This document shows positions 1 through 13,384 of a stretch of 64,000 bases of DNA, one piece after another (position 1 is the stretch's first letter; each line of letters opens with the position of its first letter). The DNA comes from Sphagnum compactum. Taxonomy: Eukaryota; Bryophyta; Sphagnopsida; Sphagnales. The translations under genes and the position numbers were made by a program. The notes beneath the pieces were generated by a model. The model saw nothing but the letters and a program-made list of their open reading frames with translations, was not told the origin of the DNA and did no database searches. The stretch lies in contig OZ234494.1 of assembly GCA_965153455.1 (NCBI GenBank), forward strand, positions 3,658,001 through 3,722,000, written 5' to 3'.

Positions 1-3000
1 CAAACTGCCACTGAAGCACATTAATGTGACTAGAACACCTCCCAATGGCAGTCAGGCAGGTAAGTGATCACTTTAACAACAAATCTTGCATACAATACTT
101 GTAGAGTGCCGTTGTTCTTCATGCTCTACTTGCATGCTGGCTGAGTGAGCTTCAGCTGAGCTCCAACTGAGCTCTTTTTGCAGGCTGGGCCAGGGAAACT
201 TACTCACAAGATTGGATGTCCCAGTGAACCATCAGAACCCCACCAGTGCACCATGGAAAAAATATGGATGATGTGTCTGAAAAGGAAATACTTCTTCATT
301 GAATTCCTTTCCCATGCATACATAGCGAACCACACCTCCAGAGTTAGCCATGTATCAAACCATCCATCCACATATCTAGTATCTATCTATAATTGTTGGT
401 CGGTTATTGAGAACATGAGCTCTTCACAAAATGAAAGCCTCCTGAGCTTCAAACCAAACCTCCCTTGACATCTCACCTCTTATTGCTATGAACTTGCAAA
501 CAACAGTTGGGATAGTCATCAACCTCTTGGTGCATTTGGTTCAGACCAAGCCTTTTTTTTTGTAGAAAGTTCTGTAACTAGATAAGCTCATATCACCCAT
601 TGTCTCGTTCTAGGCCCTTCCTTGTTTATACCATTGTTGTCTGGCAAATTCTTGCTATTTTGAGAAATATTTTTTGAGAAAAACATGCTTTTTAAAACAT
701 AAAAATGTCTTTTACCAAAAAAAAGAATGCACCACTTTCATTATTATTATTTCTTCAATGAGCTTGACTTCAGGTTTTTTTTTTTTAATTATGAAACCTC
801 TAGTGCAATTTTGTGAAGTGTATTCTTAATTCTTAAACCTCCATATCCATTGTTCTTTCACAAAATGGGTCCTCTAGGATTGCAGATAGTACAAAGGGTA
901 CTACTGTCTGCTCCTTTTTTCCCTGACTACCCAATTGCCCAACCAAGATGTGTCTGGTGCTGCCAAGACACAATTTTTGTGTCTTATTATTCACACTTTG
1001 GGTGTGTGTAACAGGACCCAAATTTGTGTCTGGGCATCATCCATCTTTTTCTTTAAAACATGGATTGGACCAAGAGCAGACAAGAACCAAAAAAAGCAGA
1101 CATTACTTTTGTACTATCTGCAATAAGGACCCATTGTTGACTTAAGATCCTTGACTATAAGTAGGTAACAAACCAGTGTTGTGCAGTTATCTCCCCCCCC
1201 CCCCCCCCCCGCCCCCACGGTAATCTTGAATATGTTGGATTACATATCCAAAGCACATGTGGATAGAATGGATGGACAAATCTTGGTTATTTTGAAGGAT
1301 GTATTTGCCTTTGAAATTCTAACAAGTTTCAAGTGTTGTTCAATGCAATAATGTGATTTAATCAACTCAAGATGACAATTGAAATTTTTCTATGCATCAC
1401 TTTGAAACCAATACTAAGGACAGCAAAGCGTCATAACTAGCATCCATGAAATGAGATGTTGAAATTCTTGCAATTAATTCCAAAGTGAATGATTTAGTTA
1501 CAACTAGAGTATATACACGTGATTCATGAAAGATATGATGCATCATAACTTACAAGTTTGGACACATAGGCATTAAGAAGACCTTAAAACGGAAGACCTT
1601 CAATGACAAATCAACTATTGTTGGTCGTTGAAGGTTTGCCATTGAAGGTTTGAGTTTGAGCCATCAAGATTTGGTTGAATACATTCACAACACAATGCAT
1701 GCATTTGAAATGGAAGGTGACTTCATTATATTTCAACATCTCAAGTGTTGAATATTTCTACTTTGATTCCATGGATTTCACATTTTGGGTTACATGTTTA
1801 AATGCCCATGGTGAGAAGATCCATGTGTCCCAAAAGGTTTTGACTAGTTTTGTGGATGATGCAAAACCATCTTGCTTGGTTTTTTTAAATCAAATTGTAT
1901 TTTGTTTCCATCCTTGAATGTTCTTTCAATTTTGTACACTTGAATTGAGTTTATGTCCAGTTGTTGGTTGGCATTTTTTTTCCTTGCTTCAGTCCAAGAT
2001 GTTATTGCATTGGTGCAAATTTATCATCTACTATTGATAAGTGTAGGTTTTACCAGTTGAAGGTTTGCTTTGTACACATGTTTGATGTTTCCATTATACT
2101 TTTTTTAGTTCTTGAGGTACTATCATTTGTTGGTGCACAATTTTTCTGTTTTGATTTTTATCATTTTGATGCACATTTTGAACTACCACCCACCATGCAA
2201 GTTTTTCTTCATTTCTATCGCTTACAAACATTTTGATCAAAATAATGCTGAACCAGCACCTTGTGGATTGTTGGTTTGTGATGATTTTACAATGTTTTAC
2301 AATGAGAGATTTTTATTAGCTTGTGAATTCCATGTTTTGTTCACCAACTATGTGAAATGTAAATGTTGTAGTAGCATTGTTCACAAAATCAAGCAATGAA
2401 TTGTTTGGGCTTGGACATTTAACTTGGTACATTATACAAAGGCTTTGAATTATGACTCAAACATTTAATCATTTATTTCAATTGTAGTTAAGTGTTTTTG
2501 GACGATTTAACAATGCTTATGAATATTTGAAGGTCTATTTATGTGTCCAAGAAACATTTATCATTTCAATGAACCAAATATTCCTCCTTGTTTTGAATGC
2601 AACCCATTGATTGCACTTAAAACTAGGAGGAATATTGGTCTTGTCACCTTCAACAATTCTACCCCACCATCCTAATTTTCAATTGATTAATTATGTAGAA
2701 GAATATAGTAAATTTTGGTAGTCATGTGTATATTGCAACCACCAACTATAGTTCAAACAATCCCATTTTTCTTCATTGTTGCAAGTTTGTTGATACATCT
2801 TTGCTACTAGAAGTTTGTTGCCACATGTTTGTTGCTGCATGTTGTTCATTATAAATGTAGGTGTTGAATCTTGATTCAACGACCAACAATAGACCTTCAA
2901 AATCACAAATAAAGATGTTTCACTTTTGCACAAATGTGATCCATGCATGGATTATTTACAACATATGCAACAAACAAGAAAGAAAAATGAATAAATTCAT

Positions 3001-4580
3001 ATAAGAAAGAAGTCCAAAATTCACCTTGGGAGCCATGAAAGATGGACTATTTTCAACCATTTTTGCAATTAATGGCATGTACATTAATTCATTTTTCTAA
3101 ACTAAACATGTTAAATGCTATGTAATCCTTCTTATCCATTTTCTAATCCCTCGCTTGTTCTTGATTAACATTATTTAAAATCAAGAAATTACGAAGGCCA
3201 AATCAAAATTAATTGATTATTAGTCCATCTTTCCATCATTGGAACCGTCCGAAAACACCATGTTACCTAGTTTCATCAATTAGACATTTTAAATATTCAT
3301 AATTTCAATTGGCCCCTCCATTACTAATTATGTAATTAATCGAATTACAAGCATATAAAAAGGATTTTGTGTTGTTTCTATTTTCATGTCTAGTACCTAG
3401 CCAAAATTGTATAAATCATCTTATACATGATTGCCATTTTTGTTACGTCACAAAATTGGAAAAACCTAGTTGTAGGTTTTACAAACACAATGCACATGCT
3501 TAAACTATTTTCATATGTACTTTTTCATTGTACTATGTTGGATTTTCATAAATTGAAAATTATAATGCAACATGGATTTCAAAAGTCTGTCAATGAATGA
3601 ATTTATCATTTCCAATAACAATGTTTTATGCAAGGTCATTAGCTTGTCAATATACTGGTTTTTTTCGAAATTTCATCAAATTTCAACCTGAAAAAACGAT
3701 AATCAACCTATACAAAGGAATTTGATGTGGAAAAGATGGCTTGAATATGCCAAATTTGAAAAAATAAATTAAATTGTCATATTTTATGATAAGTACCAGC
3801 AGGTAGCTAATTTTACATTGAATACCATTATAAAAACTTGATTAGGTAGCTAAGAATATGAAAAGATTTCACATTGAAAACCATTGTAAAAACTTGATTA
3901 TTCTAAAAGAACACGAAAAGAGTATGAAGTTGAAGAAGATTGAGAATTGTCAAATTGTTAGCATAATAATATCTATAATTTGAGAAACTTCTTTTGCTCT
4001 CTTATGGTGAAATCCATTAATGATGAACCTAATGATAAGAATCAAAGCAATTCCAATCTATTCAAAGAAAGATATAACCAAATTTCAAATGCAACTATTG
4101 TTTGCATAATTGTTACACCATCACGTTCAACAAAATTCATCTTCACACAACTCTCTTGACTTTAACTTGAATCTGCATAAGAGTTTGTTTGTAAACAAAT
4201 GTTCTCAACTTGTAAACCTCTTTCTCTCCTTGTTTTTGCTTGTTTGCTTTTCAACATAGAGTAAGATGAGAAAATAAATTTCATAGAGAACTTGCACAAG
4301 AAACTCTTATGGTAGAGAGGTTTTTAAAAAAAACTCAAACAAAAAACTCTCACGCCCTTCCATGCATTTTGGACCTTCACACATGAAGTTTTGTTGTGGG
4401 CTTCAACATCAAGAAACACCCAAACTCAAGGTGAAACTTGGAAGTGCATTTCATTTCAAAGAAATTTTGAGTTTGTAAGAAGAGGTTGCACATTGCTTTT
4501 GCACTGAAATCCAAGAAACCAACAACCCAAGATCTTCTACCCTAAACCCTATAAAAATCATGAACCCTACACACCCCCAT
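1..4580. other. AT-rich intergenic DNA, no gene recognised
   Basis: No open frame here resembles a known protein or can be chained into a spliced gene. The stretch is AT-rich and contains a long poly-C run near 1192-1219 and several A/T homopolymers. The last 100 bases grade into the promoter region of the SET-domain gene that follows. Confidence 0.6.
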
Positions 4581-4620
4581 GATCTTCTTCTACCCTAAGC
4601 CCCAAACCCTAAAACCCTAT
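4535..4620 (+). promoter_or_regulatory. Telo-box cluster upstream of the SMYD4-like gene
   Basis: Several copies of the plant telo-box core AAACCCTA or close variants lie here, densest at 4603-4620 (aaaccctaaaaccctat), about 100 bases before the start codon. Telo-boxes are known in promoters of plant housekeeping and translation genes. Their spacing from the ATG fits a core promoter or 5' UTR position. Transcription start is not visible from sequence alone. Confidence 0.5.
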
Positions 4621-4723
4621 GAGATTGCAGACAAAACCCCCAATAACAACACAACCGTCTCCTTCAACATCCCTTCCAGAAACAATTTTTCGAGGTCCAA
4701 GGGTTAGGTCTGATTGATGGGAG

Positions 4724-7700
4724 ATGGACGGTGTGAAGGCTAGTTTGCCTCAGACACTGGTGCAGGAGATTGAAAGCGGGTTGAGCTCCGTGGAGTCGAC
4801 TTGCACTGCTCTTGCTTCCCATTTCTCTCACAACCATGTCTGCTTTCAGGTCTGTAAGCAACTTTTTGTTCAGTGGGCGATGGTTTTTTTTTTCCTCGCA
4901 TCTCTTTTTTTCTCCCCTCGGATGATGTTCTTTGGGTGATGTTTTCTGGTCTCTCATATTCTTCCTTGGGATGTTAATTGCTGATTTTCTGATCTATGGG
5001 ATTCATTGCTGAGATCTCTCATGTTCTCTGATTTCTTAGATTTTTTCATCTTTTTGTAGTAAAATGCCATGTGCCTTCCAGTGTGCTTGTGAGAGAAGAA
5101 GCCTCTTGTTTTCAGAGGTTCCTTCTTTTAAATCAATCTACACTGGTGCATTTTCTTGTGGTCCAGTTATTGCAGCAGTTGATAGAACCAGGTATGACAA
5201 GCTGTGCCAAAGACCGACAAACAGCCCTTGATTGTAAGGGTGAAGGCAATGCTGCTTTTGGCAGAGCATCTTTCAAACATGCACTAGACTGCTACACTAA
5301 GGTTTGCATGCAATCTATCAAACCTTGTTTGATTTTGTTGCCTGAATCTGCCAGCTGTTTTCCCCTGAACATGCAGTTTCTCTTAAGGGAACGTGGTTTT
5401 TTTTTCAATCCAGGGACTGCGCTTCATCTCACTGAACACTCAGATTGATGCGTCACATGCTGCTACACTTCTAGTCAATCGTGCAGCAACTCTGCATGTA
5501 AATCATCAACCCTGATATTCACAGTCTTGTTGTGTAGCTCACTGCCCATATGCAGTATGGAATGCTCAGAATGGGTGTGAAGATTGAACTGCTGTCTTCT
5601 TGTTGTTGGCCACTCTCGATTTGATGAACATTTTTTTAGGGTTTAGGGTTTTTAGTCTTGGTATTTGTATTGACTTCTGTATTGCAATAAACTAGAACAG
5701 AAAGTATTATTGCAGCAGCTGAAAGAAGGCACTGACCTTGTAAGGTGATGATATCAGCGGCTTGAGTTGCTGGATGCTGCAGTGCAGGATTGCACTTGTG
5801 CGATTGAACTGCAGCCAGACTACGCCAAGGTGCTTTCCTTTTCCAGTTGAGGATGACATTTGAGTTTTTCTTTTCTTTTCCCCTGCCATTGGGGAGCAAC
5901 AGTAATTACTCCCCCAATAGTCACAAAGGTGGTGTTCTCTTTACAGGCATGGTACAGAAGAGGGCGAATACAGGCTGATTTGAGAAACTATGAGAATGCC
6001 ATTGATGATATGAAGAAAGTGCTCTCTCTTGAAAGCTCTGTTGGTGGTCGGAAACAAGTGACAAGAGAGATGGCAGACTTGGAAATTTTGATGTCAGAAA
6101 TGACAGTCATGGACGAAGCATCACATATGATACCTGCTGTGGATTCCAGGTTATCATTGATTGTTTGGTCTTTCCTCCCATCAAAGCTTGTCTGCCTTTT
6201 TGCACTGTGTGTCATATTATGCTTGTGGCTGTGCATGTGTATTTTACTTGGATTGCATTTGATATTCTTAACCTATGTTGCTGTGGTAATACAGCCAGCC
6301 TCAAGTAATTAGGGGTTTTTCCAGGAAGCAGAAAATGGGAACCAAGAGTAATGGAATCAGTCATGGATACCTCCTCAACTTGGACGCCAGAGAAACAGTG
6401 GGGACTGTCTACAGAACAGAACCTTGAACCTGGTTCTCTAATTCTTCAGGAAGCACCATATGCAGCTGTGAGTCCCAGAGCTCTTTGTGGAAAAGCATAT
6501 TTCATTTCCATTGTTGGAATCCTCTCAAAATTTAGAAGATTATTTTAGGTTGTGTTGCTTTGTTGCTTTTTTGGTAATTGTTTCTTCTTGCATCACAGCA
6601 TGATGATGATGACGACAGTGGTCATTGCAGATAGTATTGAAGGCATGTAGGAACTCCCATTGCCACTACTGCTTTGGGCAGCTACCAGCCAATCCAATGG
6701 CATGCAATACATGTGCTATTCCACTTTACTGTACAGAGGCCTGCAGAGACAAGGCATTGGGCTGTGGTTCTGACAGTGCCACTGGAGGCAGTTTGCACCT
6801 CCAGAATGACATATTGTCAGGAGAACATAAGCATGAGTGTGGAGGTGCAAGCTGGTCTGCAGTGCTCCCCACTGATGCAGTTCTGGCTGCACGCATTTTT
6901 GTCCGATCCCAAGCTTTAGGCCACCTGGACAACCAGGTCAAAATACTTGAACCCAATCTGGTGGATGTTGTCATCCAGGGTCCCAGACAATAGACACCAA
7001 GGGCTAACCTATTGATATCATACTGGTGGTGCAGCTGGATCGATTTTGCCATCACTATGAGAATCTGAGTGGCATGGATAAGTTAGATTTGCACGTGCTT
7101 GCAGTGGTGATGGCTAATGTATTGAAGTGCAATTCTGGAGAAGCAACAGACAGTGTAGCTGCTAAGGTATGGCAGTTATCCTCCTGCAACTTGTGAAAGA
7201 ACCTTGTGTTGACTGAAGAGCACTACCACACTCTGCAAAATACTTGACTCTTGGGCATGAGCTAAATTTAGTCAAGATTGTGTTGCTGTGCAGTTGGTGC
7301 TGTTGATAGCACGTGTGCGGGCCAATGCCATGGCTATTGTCTCAATTTCATCTCCTGATGCTGCAGTTCCCATGACTGAACTCAGTGCTCCAGATGTCAG
7401 CTCCTCAACATCCACCCTACTCTCAATTGAGCAGGTAACAGAATCATGTATATGGATTTGAGATTATTACTTCTTTTGAACTTCATGTGGTAGTCTTACT
7501 ATAGAAGTGTAAATGCAGGTCAAGGTAGCACAAGCTGTTTATGTGAAGGCAAGCAGAATGAACCATGCATGCAACCCCAATGTGCATGTTTCATTCCAGT
7601 CACGTTGCCTGAGTGCACGGACCATCAAATCAGTACTGGCTGGTGCTCCTCTGGAAATTTCGTATGGACCTCAAGTGAGTCTGATTTTGATCCTTGTGCT

Positions 7701-9273
7701 ATAGAGAAGGGGTAGCAATTCTGTATGAGCTGTGTGCTACTGGTTTCTCGATGGTTGTGAAGTAGAACCCACTGCTCTAACTTGAATTCCACTAGCCCAA
7801 AGCTCTATATTGTACACAGGGAGACACACAACAACTCTGAAACCTCAACTGTAGGTCAAACTTCTAGATTCAGGAGTGAGGATGATGAAAGAAATATCTG
7901 CTGGGATATATTGTAACATGCCCAGTGTTTTGTCTGTGCTTTGGCAGTTAGGAGAAATGTTTTATGATGACAGGCAGGCATGGCTGAGGGAGCGCTACTG
8001 CTTTACATGCACATGCAGTGCATGCAAGCAGATTACTCACTCAGATCTCCTTCTGATTGCATTGCACTGTAGCAAGGCTAGTTGTGAGGGTGTGGTGCCT
8101 GGTCCAGCTGTTAGCCCTGCCACTGAATCAGAAGCTTTTCAGGTATAGTCTCCGAGATCAGGAGACAATGAAGATTCTGGTAGTCCTCTCTATATTTTCA
8201 TAGGTTTTCAGTAGAAGATAATGTTCCTGTTCTTGTAAGACAAGCAGCAAAGTAGCAACTGGATGTAAATCGAAAGTAGACTTGGTTTCACAGGGAGTAA
8301 AAGGTTGTGGATGCTACAGAGAAAATTGCAGAAGCAAGCCCGATGCTTAGGCTGTGGAACACTGGTGGATGTGGCAACAGTGTCTATTGCAGCCAAAGAA
8401 AGCATGGAAGAACTTGAGAGGTCAGATTCCTCACCTCTATTCTAGGTTTTGGTAGGGAATTTTGGATCAGATAAGAGATGTTTATGGGCTTTTTCTGGGG
8501 TCTGCAGGATTAAATCTGAGCTTTCTTCACCTTCAGCAGGCAAAAATTTGAAGGTGATGGTGGCTGCAGTACTGCACTTGTTGGGTTGTTGCAGGGATGT
8601 CTTGCATTCTTCCAGCAAGCAACTTGCTAGGGTATGTATGTACCTGACTTCAGTGCTGCTTAATCAACTGCTTTCCTCAGGAATGACAAACTGGAATGGT
8701 AACATGAGTAATGTCTAGACTGGGTTGAAAAGCAGGTGGAGGATTTGGTAGCACAAGTATTGTGTACTGCAGATCAACCCCAGGATGCAATCTCACACTG
8801 CCAAACTTCCATTCAGGTAAGATGGAGGAGTAAAACCCATGTTTCTAGTCACGACATACCTATTGTGTGAAACTTCCCTTATCCAACTCTCATCTTTTAA
8901 CAGGAAGAAAAAGTTACCAGTGAACAAGTTGCATGCTTCAGAGCTGTGCCTTATGAGCACATTGGGTTTTAGGAGACAAGTTCTTTTCCTGCATTGCTGT
9001 GTTTTTGGTGTTGCAAGTTATATTGACAATCCTGGATGGTTGCAGATTCTTGAACAGGTTTATAGCAAGGATCATATAGCAGTGGCAAATGAGCGGCTGA
9101 AGCTGACTTCCATTGCACATGCTGCTGGTGACACAAAATGTGCTCTCCTCAACCTTAGCATAGTAGACAGAATCATGCAAATCCATTATGGACCACATTA
9201 TTCTGTCATGTTCCCCTATATTGCTAGCCTGCAGCAAGTGCTTGATAAATCTGGTAGTTTTGTTAAGAACTGA
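4724..9273 (+). CDS. TPR-MYND-SET protein (SMYD4-like putative lysine methyltransferase), 15 exons
   Basis: Phase-consistent exons: 4724-4849, 5176-5301, 5414-5497, 5758-5829, 5947-6149, 6332-6467, 6631-6936 (or 6960), 7035-7166, 7294-7434, 7519-7674, 7948-8142, about 8332-8420, 8508-8631, 8736-8816, 9046-9273; about 732 residues. Residues ~60-180 form tetratricopeptide repeats (ALDCYTKGLRF..., LLVNRAATLH, AIELQPDYAKAWYRRG). The SET N-lobe begins near residue 225 (LEPGSLILQEAPYAA). A MYND zinc finger follows at ~260-300 (CHYC...CNTC...YCTEAC...HKHEC). The SET core is at ~457-492 (NHACNPN, then ISYG), and post-SET cysteines are CFTCTCSAC at 512-520. SMYD-family enzymes transfer methyl groups from S-adenosylmethionine to protein lysines; TPR+MYND+SET order is the SMYD4 layout. 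The substrate is unknown. A Ser/Thr-rich insert occupies exon 9. The acceptor of exon 12 and donor of exon 7 have in-frame alternatives. Confidence 0.88.
5635..5655 (+). repeat. Short interstitial telomere-like repeat in intron 3 of the SMYD4-like gene
   Basis: The stretch reads tagggtttagggttttta, about two and a half units of the plant telomere repeat TTTAGGG, inside the intron between 5497 and 5758. It could be a telo-box acting as an intronic element or a chance remnant of break repair. Confidence 0.5.
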
Positions 9274-12200
9274 ATCCCAGGGCAATGGTTTGAAGGGTGG
9301 GAGGTATCACAGTGCACATTCCAAGCTCATCTATAGCTGTACTCTCAAGATTTCCTTCAAGAAAATCCATTAAATGGGTCTCTTTTGTTTGCTCAACACA
9401 ATCTGCCTCTATCCCCTAACCTGCTACATGTTTAAGTAGTTTTTGAAGGTTTTGATTGTGGGCAAACCAAGGAGGACCACCTGGCAGACCACTACTTGCG
9501 TGGGACTTGGAAATTGTGTATGGTACCTGGTTCTGGTGTAGCAGCTCATTATGTTGATTTTGTGTCCCACACTCCAAAGGAATCTGGCAACAAACATGCT
9601 ATTGGATATTGCCCTGGAGATTCATCGGCTGCATGCTGCTCTGAATCTGCCTTTCCATAGGTGTGCTTGTGTGGTCATGATTCAGTCTGGGCATTACAAA
9701 AGTTGTTCAATTGTAGTTTGCAGCTATCCGCAGGTTCTTACAATTCAACATATTCTATGGAGCATCACAAGTGCTAAAGAAGTCCTACTTGGAGTCTTTC
9801 ACATGGGTGTACTGTCCAACAAATACACCATTCTATGGTTTCCAGTACATGGCCACTGTTAACACAACAGCTTTTCAAGCATAAAGATTGTTGATTAGTT
9901 GGTTCAGAGAAATGCTGGCTTACTTGGTAGTATTCTGTGCTAATTTCTTGGTGGGGGTCATTAGAATCAGACTGACTGTTGACCCAAAGAATGGGCTAAA
10001 ACTGCACAAATGGGCTTACTGCATTAAACTAAAAGGTCTTCACCAGATGTCAGATTTGTCTTGGCAAAACAAGTGACAGTGAGAGAGCATGACTAACAAC
10101 CATGTGTTGAATGTTGAAGTTCTCAAGCCTTATTCCACAAAGAAGCATGGATTTCTCTTAGAATTATGTGTCAATTCACAAAATGTAGGTTGTTAGTCAG
10201 GCTTTAAATCTGACATTCACTGCTGTTGTTTGATTGCAATTTTTAAGTTTAAGGTTTGTGCATATCTGAAGAGATCAACAACAATTTGGGTGGGGGTTAT
10301 GCGATGGGTTGGTGACATTTTTCAACTTATGTGCTTTATGTATTAGAAAATCACTTCGGTTCTAATGAAATCTTTTTTTAAGTTGTCACATCTGGACACA
10401 TCAACAAATGAAAGCAAATTATGGTAAATGTAGATGATTTCAACTAGAGCATATGGTTTGAAGATTCTCCATTGTTACATGTATCAAATGCAAGATGCAC
10501 CCCTTTGAATTGGGTGTTAGAAACTCAAGTAGAGCGCTTCCCATTTGAATCTTTAGAAACCTTTGCAGCTAAGTAGTTTCATGCTTTGTTTGTCCATGTG
10601 CATTGTATAGATGAGTAGAAACATAGAAGTTGATAGGGCCATTGCCAAGGAGGCAAATTTGCAAAATGCTCTAAGCAATTCACTCCAAGCAAGAACTTGG
10701 GTATCTTTTTGGGCTTGGAATGTTACAACATGGTCATAGTTTGCAAGCATCATTAGCAATGAGTTTGTCATCTTGGATACATCATAGGATTTTTGTTGCC
10801 TCTGATGTCATGACATTCCTTCTATGTCATCTTAATATCTCAACACATAACTAGATTTAGAAAAGTTGTGATTACACATGTCAAAAAGAATGCTAATAAT
10901 GCAATATTTGCTTTTGTGCAAAGCCACATGTTTGCAGTGCACTTCCACGTGGTCACCATAGGACAAGGACTTTTGTTTCTAATCCATTCCATCATGCATC
11001 CCAAGTTGTCTACATATATTCTTGAGAGCTGCCAATTTTAGAACTTTATGTGGATGATACTTGTCATTCTTTTCAATGTGTGCATCCTAGAACCACAAGC
11101 AACAAAGGTTAATTGTAGATCGCTCCAAATTAGATTTTCATCTATGTTGTGTTTGTAATGTGGGTTCCTTTCACATTGAATAGTGAAAAAAATGGTTCTC
11201 CAAAATGAAGCACATGTCATGCTTCACTTTTTTTTCTCATAGTTGAAGATGGTCCATTTTTCAATACATAAGATCTTAAATTTTTCCTACCAAGTGTTGT
11301 GTCAAACATGTCTCATGAGCTTTGTAATGATACTTTGAAGATTCCTAATTAGGTCTCTCCAACTTTGCCATAAAGAATATTGTTTTGAAGTAGAGATGCA
11401 TTTCAACACACATTGCTCTTGTAGATTAATAGTACTAGGTAGACAAAATTGCAAGGGATTGTCCATAATTTTCAAGATGTTTAATATAATTTTTTTGATG
11501 TGTGCACCTTGATTTGGGTGTGTTCATATATGTGCAAAGTGAATATGGTTTGGGTGTAGCTCATGTTAGAATTTCCATGTGGAAAAGGAAGAGGGAATGT
11601 CGCATGAGAATATCACTTGTGCAAAGGCAACAATAAGAGTCATTGAGGGTAATAAGAAGAGATTGATAACCATTGAAAAAAAGTTTAAACTGTTGCCAAC
11701 TTGTTCCTCTATGTTGACCATGATCACATTGGCCAATTTGACATGGTACATGTGGCACACACCAATTAGCTATTTAGTTAAGCTAAACAAAGATTTTCAA
11801 CTTGGTACAATCAATTTTTCTGTGCAACAAACAATGTAAATTGAAGCATTTGCAATATCATTTGTTCAATTATTTGCCAAGTTGATTTTTTTTTTGGGTT
11901 ATTTTTCAAGTTGATGTTCCCTTTTTGCCAAAATGCTAAGTTGACATCCACTTTACTATTTTGCCAAGTTGATTTTACTAAGAGGCCAAGTCCACATTGC
12001 CATATCGTCAACTTTACATTGCCAAATTTCCAACTCCACATCATTAATGGAGTTGCCAACTTGCCAGGTAGAATTCATCTTGTGGATTGTGTGAATGCTC
12101 TTCAAATTGCTCAACATTAAAAAATTTATAAGTTGCCTAATGCCTAAAATTCATTTTTTCTGCCAACACTTCTACCCCAAAAACTAACAATTGTTAGATA

Positions 12201-13384
12201 GATAGGAAAAAATTACAAGCTAAAAGAATTCTCAATAATCTGTTGGAGTTTTTATAGTTGAAGGGTGGGAGTAATAAGTGTTCAAAAAACTCATTGCATT
12301 GTCTAAAATGTTAGCTAAAATTATTGACATTTGCTAAGGACCTAATGTTGTTTTTTCCAATGTTTATTCGACACGCTCTTTTCTCAGGGTTCTGGGGAGG
12401 AGATTAAGGTTTTTTCCCTCCTTAATAATCCACTCCTAGGATTCTAAATGCATAACATTATAATAGACACATTTACATAATAGTAGCCATGTGATGCGAT
12501 GGAAAGGAAAAATAACAAACCGTGTAATTTTGTGTATTGATGACTACATAATCCCACAAGAAGACATGTTTTAGCAATCCAAAAATAAATAGCTGGTCTT
12601 GTGAAATTTTAGAAGAATTTCCAAGAGTTAAAATTGATAACCCAATTGAAAGAAATTCTAAGAAGAAAAGAAAAAATGTTTGTGGCAAGTTTGTTGTTTA
12701 GTACTTGAATACCACCAAGTGGTCATTAACACAACCATATCAAGCCATGAAATAAGTCAACAATAGGTGATAAGAAGGATGGAAAAAATCTTCAAGAAAA
12801 ATTCACATTGTTTGGAGTTCCAAAGCTTGCGTAGTAGCATGCTTACAAAATTATGCTTGTAAGGGGCTAGAGATTTGGAACTCTAGTGCTTTGAAAATGC
12901 TTGACCATGGATGACCAAGGGCTGAAAGTGTAAATTTTGTAGGTTATTGCAGATTGCACACTTTTGGTTTACTATTAGTGATGGGCTTACCTTGGATGAT
13001 TTTGAAACATGGGGTGTACATGAGTTGATTTGCTTATGACCATGGCAACAACATTTTGAAAGCACACCACATAGTGATGATGAAGGTGGCCATGGTCAAA
13101 GACATTATTAACATTTGTATCATAAAGACCTTGTTCCACCTAATGAAATAATTCTAAGGTGTGATACGTTAATCTACCATATGGGCAACATGATTGGAGT
13201 TGATTTTTCACAATTGCAACAAACCATTTCGCACAACTCCTTTATTGTCACACCTACAACAATAGCACCATCACTTGACTATTGGAAAACCATCAACAAA
13301 ACAATCCCCATTTCATATGTCATGAAGTCACGTATAGCCTTGGATTTGCTTTGTTGAAACTTTGTGTTTTTTTATTGCACTAAA
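9274..13384. other. 3' flank of the SMYD4-like gene and AT-rich DNA without a supported gene
   Basis: The first few hundred bases probably contain the 3' UTR of the SET-domain gene. Open frames such as 9551-9862 and 13115-13357 match nothing I recognise and do not chain into a gene. A degenerate short repeat lies at about 11865-12070 and is listed separately. Confidence 0.5.
11865..12070. repeat. Degenerate TTGCCAAGTTGA-type short tandem repeat
   Basis: The motif tgccaagttga(c/t)tt and shortened or mutated forms (gccaaaatgctaagttgaca, gccaagttgatttt, ttgccaaatttccaa, gttgccaacttgccag) recur about every 20-35 bases. Copies are too diverged for a clean unit length. Confidence 0.45.

Noticed and set aside
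178-2399. Several 60-96 codon plus frames near the window start
   Set aside because: AT-rich chance frames with no domain, splice chain or start context.
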